Source: Phycisphaerae bacterium (GTDB lineage: Bacteria; Planctomycetota; Phycisphaerae; UBA1845). Taken from it: a stretch of 45,062 bases of DNA. Location: NCBI GenBank assembly GCA_029260055.1, contig JAJDDX010000387.1, forward strand, positions 1-45,062. Reading direction: 5' to 3'. A program made the translations under genes and the position numbers. Position 1 is the stretch's first letter; every line of letters begins with the position of its first letter. Below the pieces are notes generated by a model. That model ran no database searches. It saw nothing but the letters and a program-made list of their open reading frames with translations, and was not told where the DNA came from. Below, in pieces: positions 43,393-45,062 of this stretch.

Positions 43393-45062
43393 CTAGTCCT
43401 CGGGCGTGGGGCGACGGGCACTCGGTGCGTCCCGGCGCCAGCGAGCGGCTTCTTTCGGCTTGTTCCAAGCCTCGTATAGGCGAACCAGCCTTTGCCGGGC
43501 TCGGAGTGCATGCATCGTGTGGGCACCCTTTTCACGCACGAGTATGGGATGGCTGGCAAGAAGGAGCGCTTCCGCTTCGTGGAACGCGCCGAGTTCGGCG
43601 AGGCAAGCACCCAGGGCGTTGGCTGCGTTGGCCGTCAGCCAGTCGCTCTCGCCGAACGCCGCCCTCCTCATGGCATGGCTTCGCCGAAGTAGCGGCTCCG
43701 CCTGACTCGGATCGCCGGCTTCCACCAGGCACATGCCCAGCCGGATCATGTGGCTTGCCAGCTTCGGATCGCCTTCCGGCAGAATGGCGCGCCAACTCTC
43801 GAACACCTCGCGGTGCAGTGCCTCGGCCTCGGCGAACTCCCCCTGCTTCTGCAAGACGACGGCGAGGCTCGTGATGGTCTGGAGCGTTCGGGGATGGTTG
43901 GCTACCAGGGTATGTCGCAGTCCGGTGAGTGCCTCGCGATAGAGAAGCTCAGCCTTCGGCCACGATTGCTGGTTTTGGTGGAGCGTCGCAAGGTTGTTGA
44001 GCGTGGACAGCGTGTGGGGATGGGTCGGGCCCTCGACCAGACGCAATCCGTCGAGCGCCTCACGATAGAGCGGCTCGGCTTCGTCCAATTCACCTCTTAG
44101 CTGAAGCAGTGACGCCAAGTTGTTCAGCGTGGACAGCGTGTAGGGATGATTCGGCTTCAGCGTGAGGCGTTCGGTGGCCAACACTTCCCGATAGAGCTGT
44201 TCGGCTTCCTCGACCCGTTCATCCGCCCTGATCACGCCGGCGAGGTCGCTCATAGCCAACAGCGCCTTCTTGTCCTCCGCGCCGAGGCGATTGCGATGGA
44301 CGGCCAGAACGCGTTCGAGTAACTCCTCAGCCTCCGACTGCTTGCCCTGACGCTTGAGGAGATTCGCGAAGTTGTGCATGGTGTCGAGCGTGTCGTCGTC
44401 CGCCTCGCCCAGAACCCGCAACTGGATCTCGAGCGTGTCACGGTAGAGGCTCTCCGCCTCCACGTCCTTGTCCTGGTATCGGCGGATCAGGGCGAGTTCG
44501 CTTCTGGCCTCGAGCGTCTCTCTGGCGCGGCTACCGAGCAGCTGGAGATACGTGTCCACCGCCGTCGAGACGTGAGGCTCCGCTACCTTGATCAGCCCGA
44601 GACTCCGATAGGATTTACCGATAGCCAGATGGACGGCCGCCCCGACTTCCGGTTGGTCCTCGAGTCCATCTTCTTCAAGCTTCTCAGCAGCTTTGTCCAA
44701 CGCCTCCCGGACCGTGACCTCCTTGCCCAGACGCTCGGGGTTCGTTGACGTGAGAAGGTCCTCGACGAGAAAGTCATTGATAGCCTCAGCCTTTGCCTCG
44801 GCACGTTGGCTTCTTGTGAGACTGATGCGAGATGCGACGAGGGCGCTTGCGGCTGCCACGATCATGACAAGCACGCCGGCTACGAGCGGCTTGTTGCGTA
44901 TGGCGAACTTGGAGAAGAGGTAGGCCGTCCCCGCAGGGCGCGCATGCACGGGATAGCCGTTCAGGTGTCGTCGGAGGTCGGCTGCGACTTCCGCCGCCGA
45001 TTGGTATCGCTCGGTCTTGTCCCGGCGCAGGGCCCTGGCGACGATCGCGTCGATATCGCCGC
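43393..45062 (-). CDS. Ser/Thr protein kinase with TPR array (copy 2, N-terminus outside window)
   Basis: The frame stays open to the window's right end. The first visible residues, D-I-D-A-I-V-A-R-A-L-R-R-D-K-T-E-R-Y, are the end of a kinase C-lobe, followed by a membrane segment (V-A-G-V-L-V-M-I-V-A-A-A-S-A-L-V-A) and about ten TPR repeats. The catalytic part lies beyond base 45062. It is upstream of copy 1 in transcription order, 196 bp apart. Nearly identical blocks at the two 3' ends show recent duplication or gene conversion. Confidence 0.92.
   Translation of the reverse strand, partial: GDIDAIVARALRRDKTERYQSAAEVAADLRRHLNGYPVHARPAGTAYLFSKFAIRNKPLVAGVLVMIVAAASALVASRISLTRSQRAEAKAEAINDFLVEDLLTSTNPERLGKEVTVREALDKAAEKLEEDGLEDQPEVGAAVHLAIGKSYRSLGLIKVAEPHVSTAVDTYLQLLGSRARETLEARSELALIRRYQDKDVEAESLYRDTLEIQLRVLGEADDDTLDTMHNFANLLKRQGKQSEAEELLERVLAVHRNRLGAEDKKALLAMSDLAGVIRADERVEEAEQLYREVLATERLTLKPNHPYTLSTLNNLASLLQLRGELDEAEPLYREALDGLRLVEGPTHPHTLSTLNNLATLHQNQQSWPKAELLYREALTGLRHTLVANHPRTLQTITSLAVVLQKQGEFAEAEALHREVFESWRAILPEGDPKLASHMIRLGMCLVEAGDPSQAEPLLRRSHAMRRAAFGESDWLTANAANALGACLAELGAFHEAEALLLASHPILVREKGAHTMHALRARQRLVRLYEAWNKPKEAARWRRDAPSARRPTPED

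Noticed and set aside
1-45062. CRISPR arrays, insertion sequences, integrases, phage genes
   Set aside because: None recognised; the only direct repeats are the heptamer array, the lipoprotein duplication, the 76-bp-period element, the in-gene Ca-loop repeats and the kinase/TPR paralogues.

Overview
The window is a 45 kb piece of a GC-rich bacterial chromosome, most likely from a member of the Planctomycetota (Phycisphaerae-like). This is an inference from three things seen here: a secreted protein with nine D-C-N-x-N...P-D-E-C calcium-loop repeats followed by a dockerin-like tail, two long Ser/Thr kinases fused to a membrane segment and tetratricopeptide repeats, and a hairpin resembling the palindromic repeats of that phylum. 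No tRNA, rRNA, CRISPR array, insertion sequence or phage gene was found.

Layout. (1) 1-4232: the 3' end of a glutamine synthetase gene, then gatE and gatD, the two subunits of the Glu-tRNA(Gln) amidotransferase regarded as the archaeal type. Glutamine synthesis thus sits beside a glutamine-consuming amidotransferase. (2) 4233-8257: gene-poor stretch with a FliA/WhiG-like sigma factor, a small unknown protein and an orphan NarL-type response regulator. (3) 8258-13955: surface and secreted proteins: a C25 (gingipain-family) protease, a Pro/Asp-rich lipoprotein, and a tandem pair of almost identical 70-residue lipoproteins, each with its own leader and terminator. (4) 14164-33110, plus strand: a large surface-polysaccharide cluster (glycosyltransferases, asparagine-synthetase-like amidotransferase, bi-domain oxidoreductase, methyltransferase, sugar nucleotidyltransferase, epimerase, flippase, two radical SAM enzymes). 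(5) 33436-40419, minus strand: a convergent set of membrane glycosyltransferases, a flippase-like protein, a polyprenyl-sugar synthase-like enzyme and an SGNH hydrolase. (6) 40572-45062, minus strand: two tandem paralogous Ser/Thr kinase-TPR genes, the second running off the window.

How it may fit together. Five intergenic sites carry the 8-mer CCGATAAA, all pointing into the next gene, at the heads of transcription units in regions 4 and 5. This matches the -10 element of sigma-28 (FliA/WhiG) promoters (GCCGATAA), and a sigma factor of that family is encoded at 5126-5908. I infer a sigma-28-type regulon for surface polysaccharide with no flagellar gene in sight. The other strong oddity is the archaeal-type GatDE pair in a bacterium. 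All functions are read from sequence motifs alone; no database search was possible.
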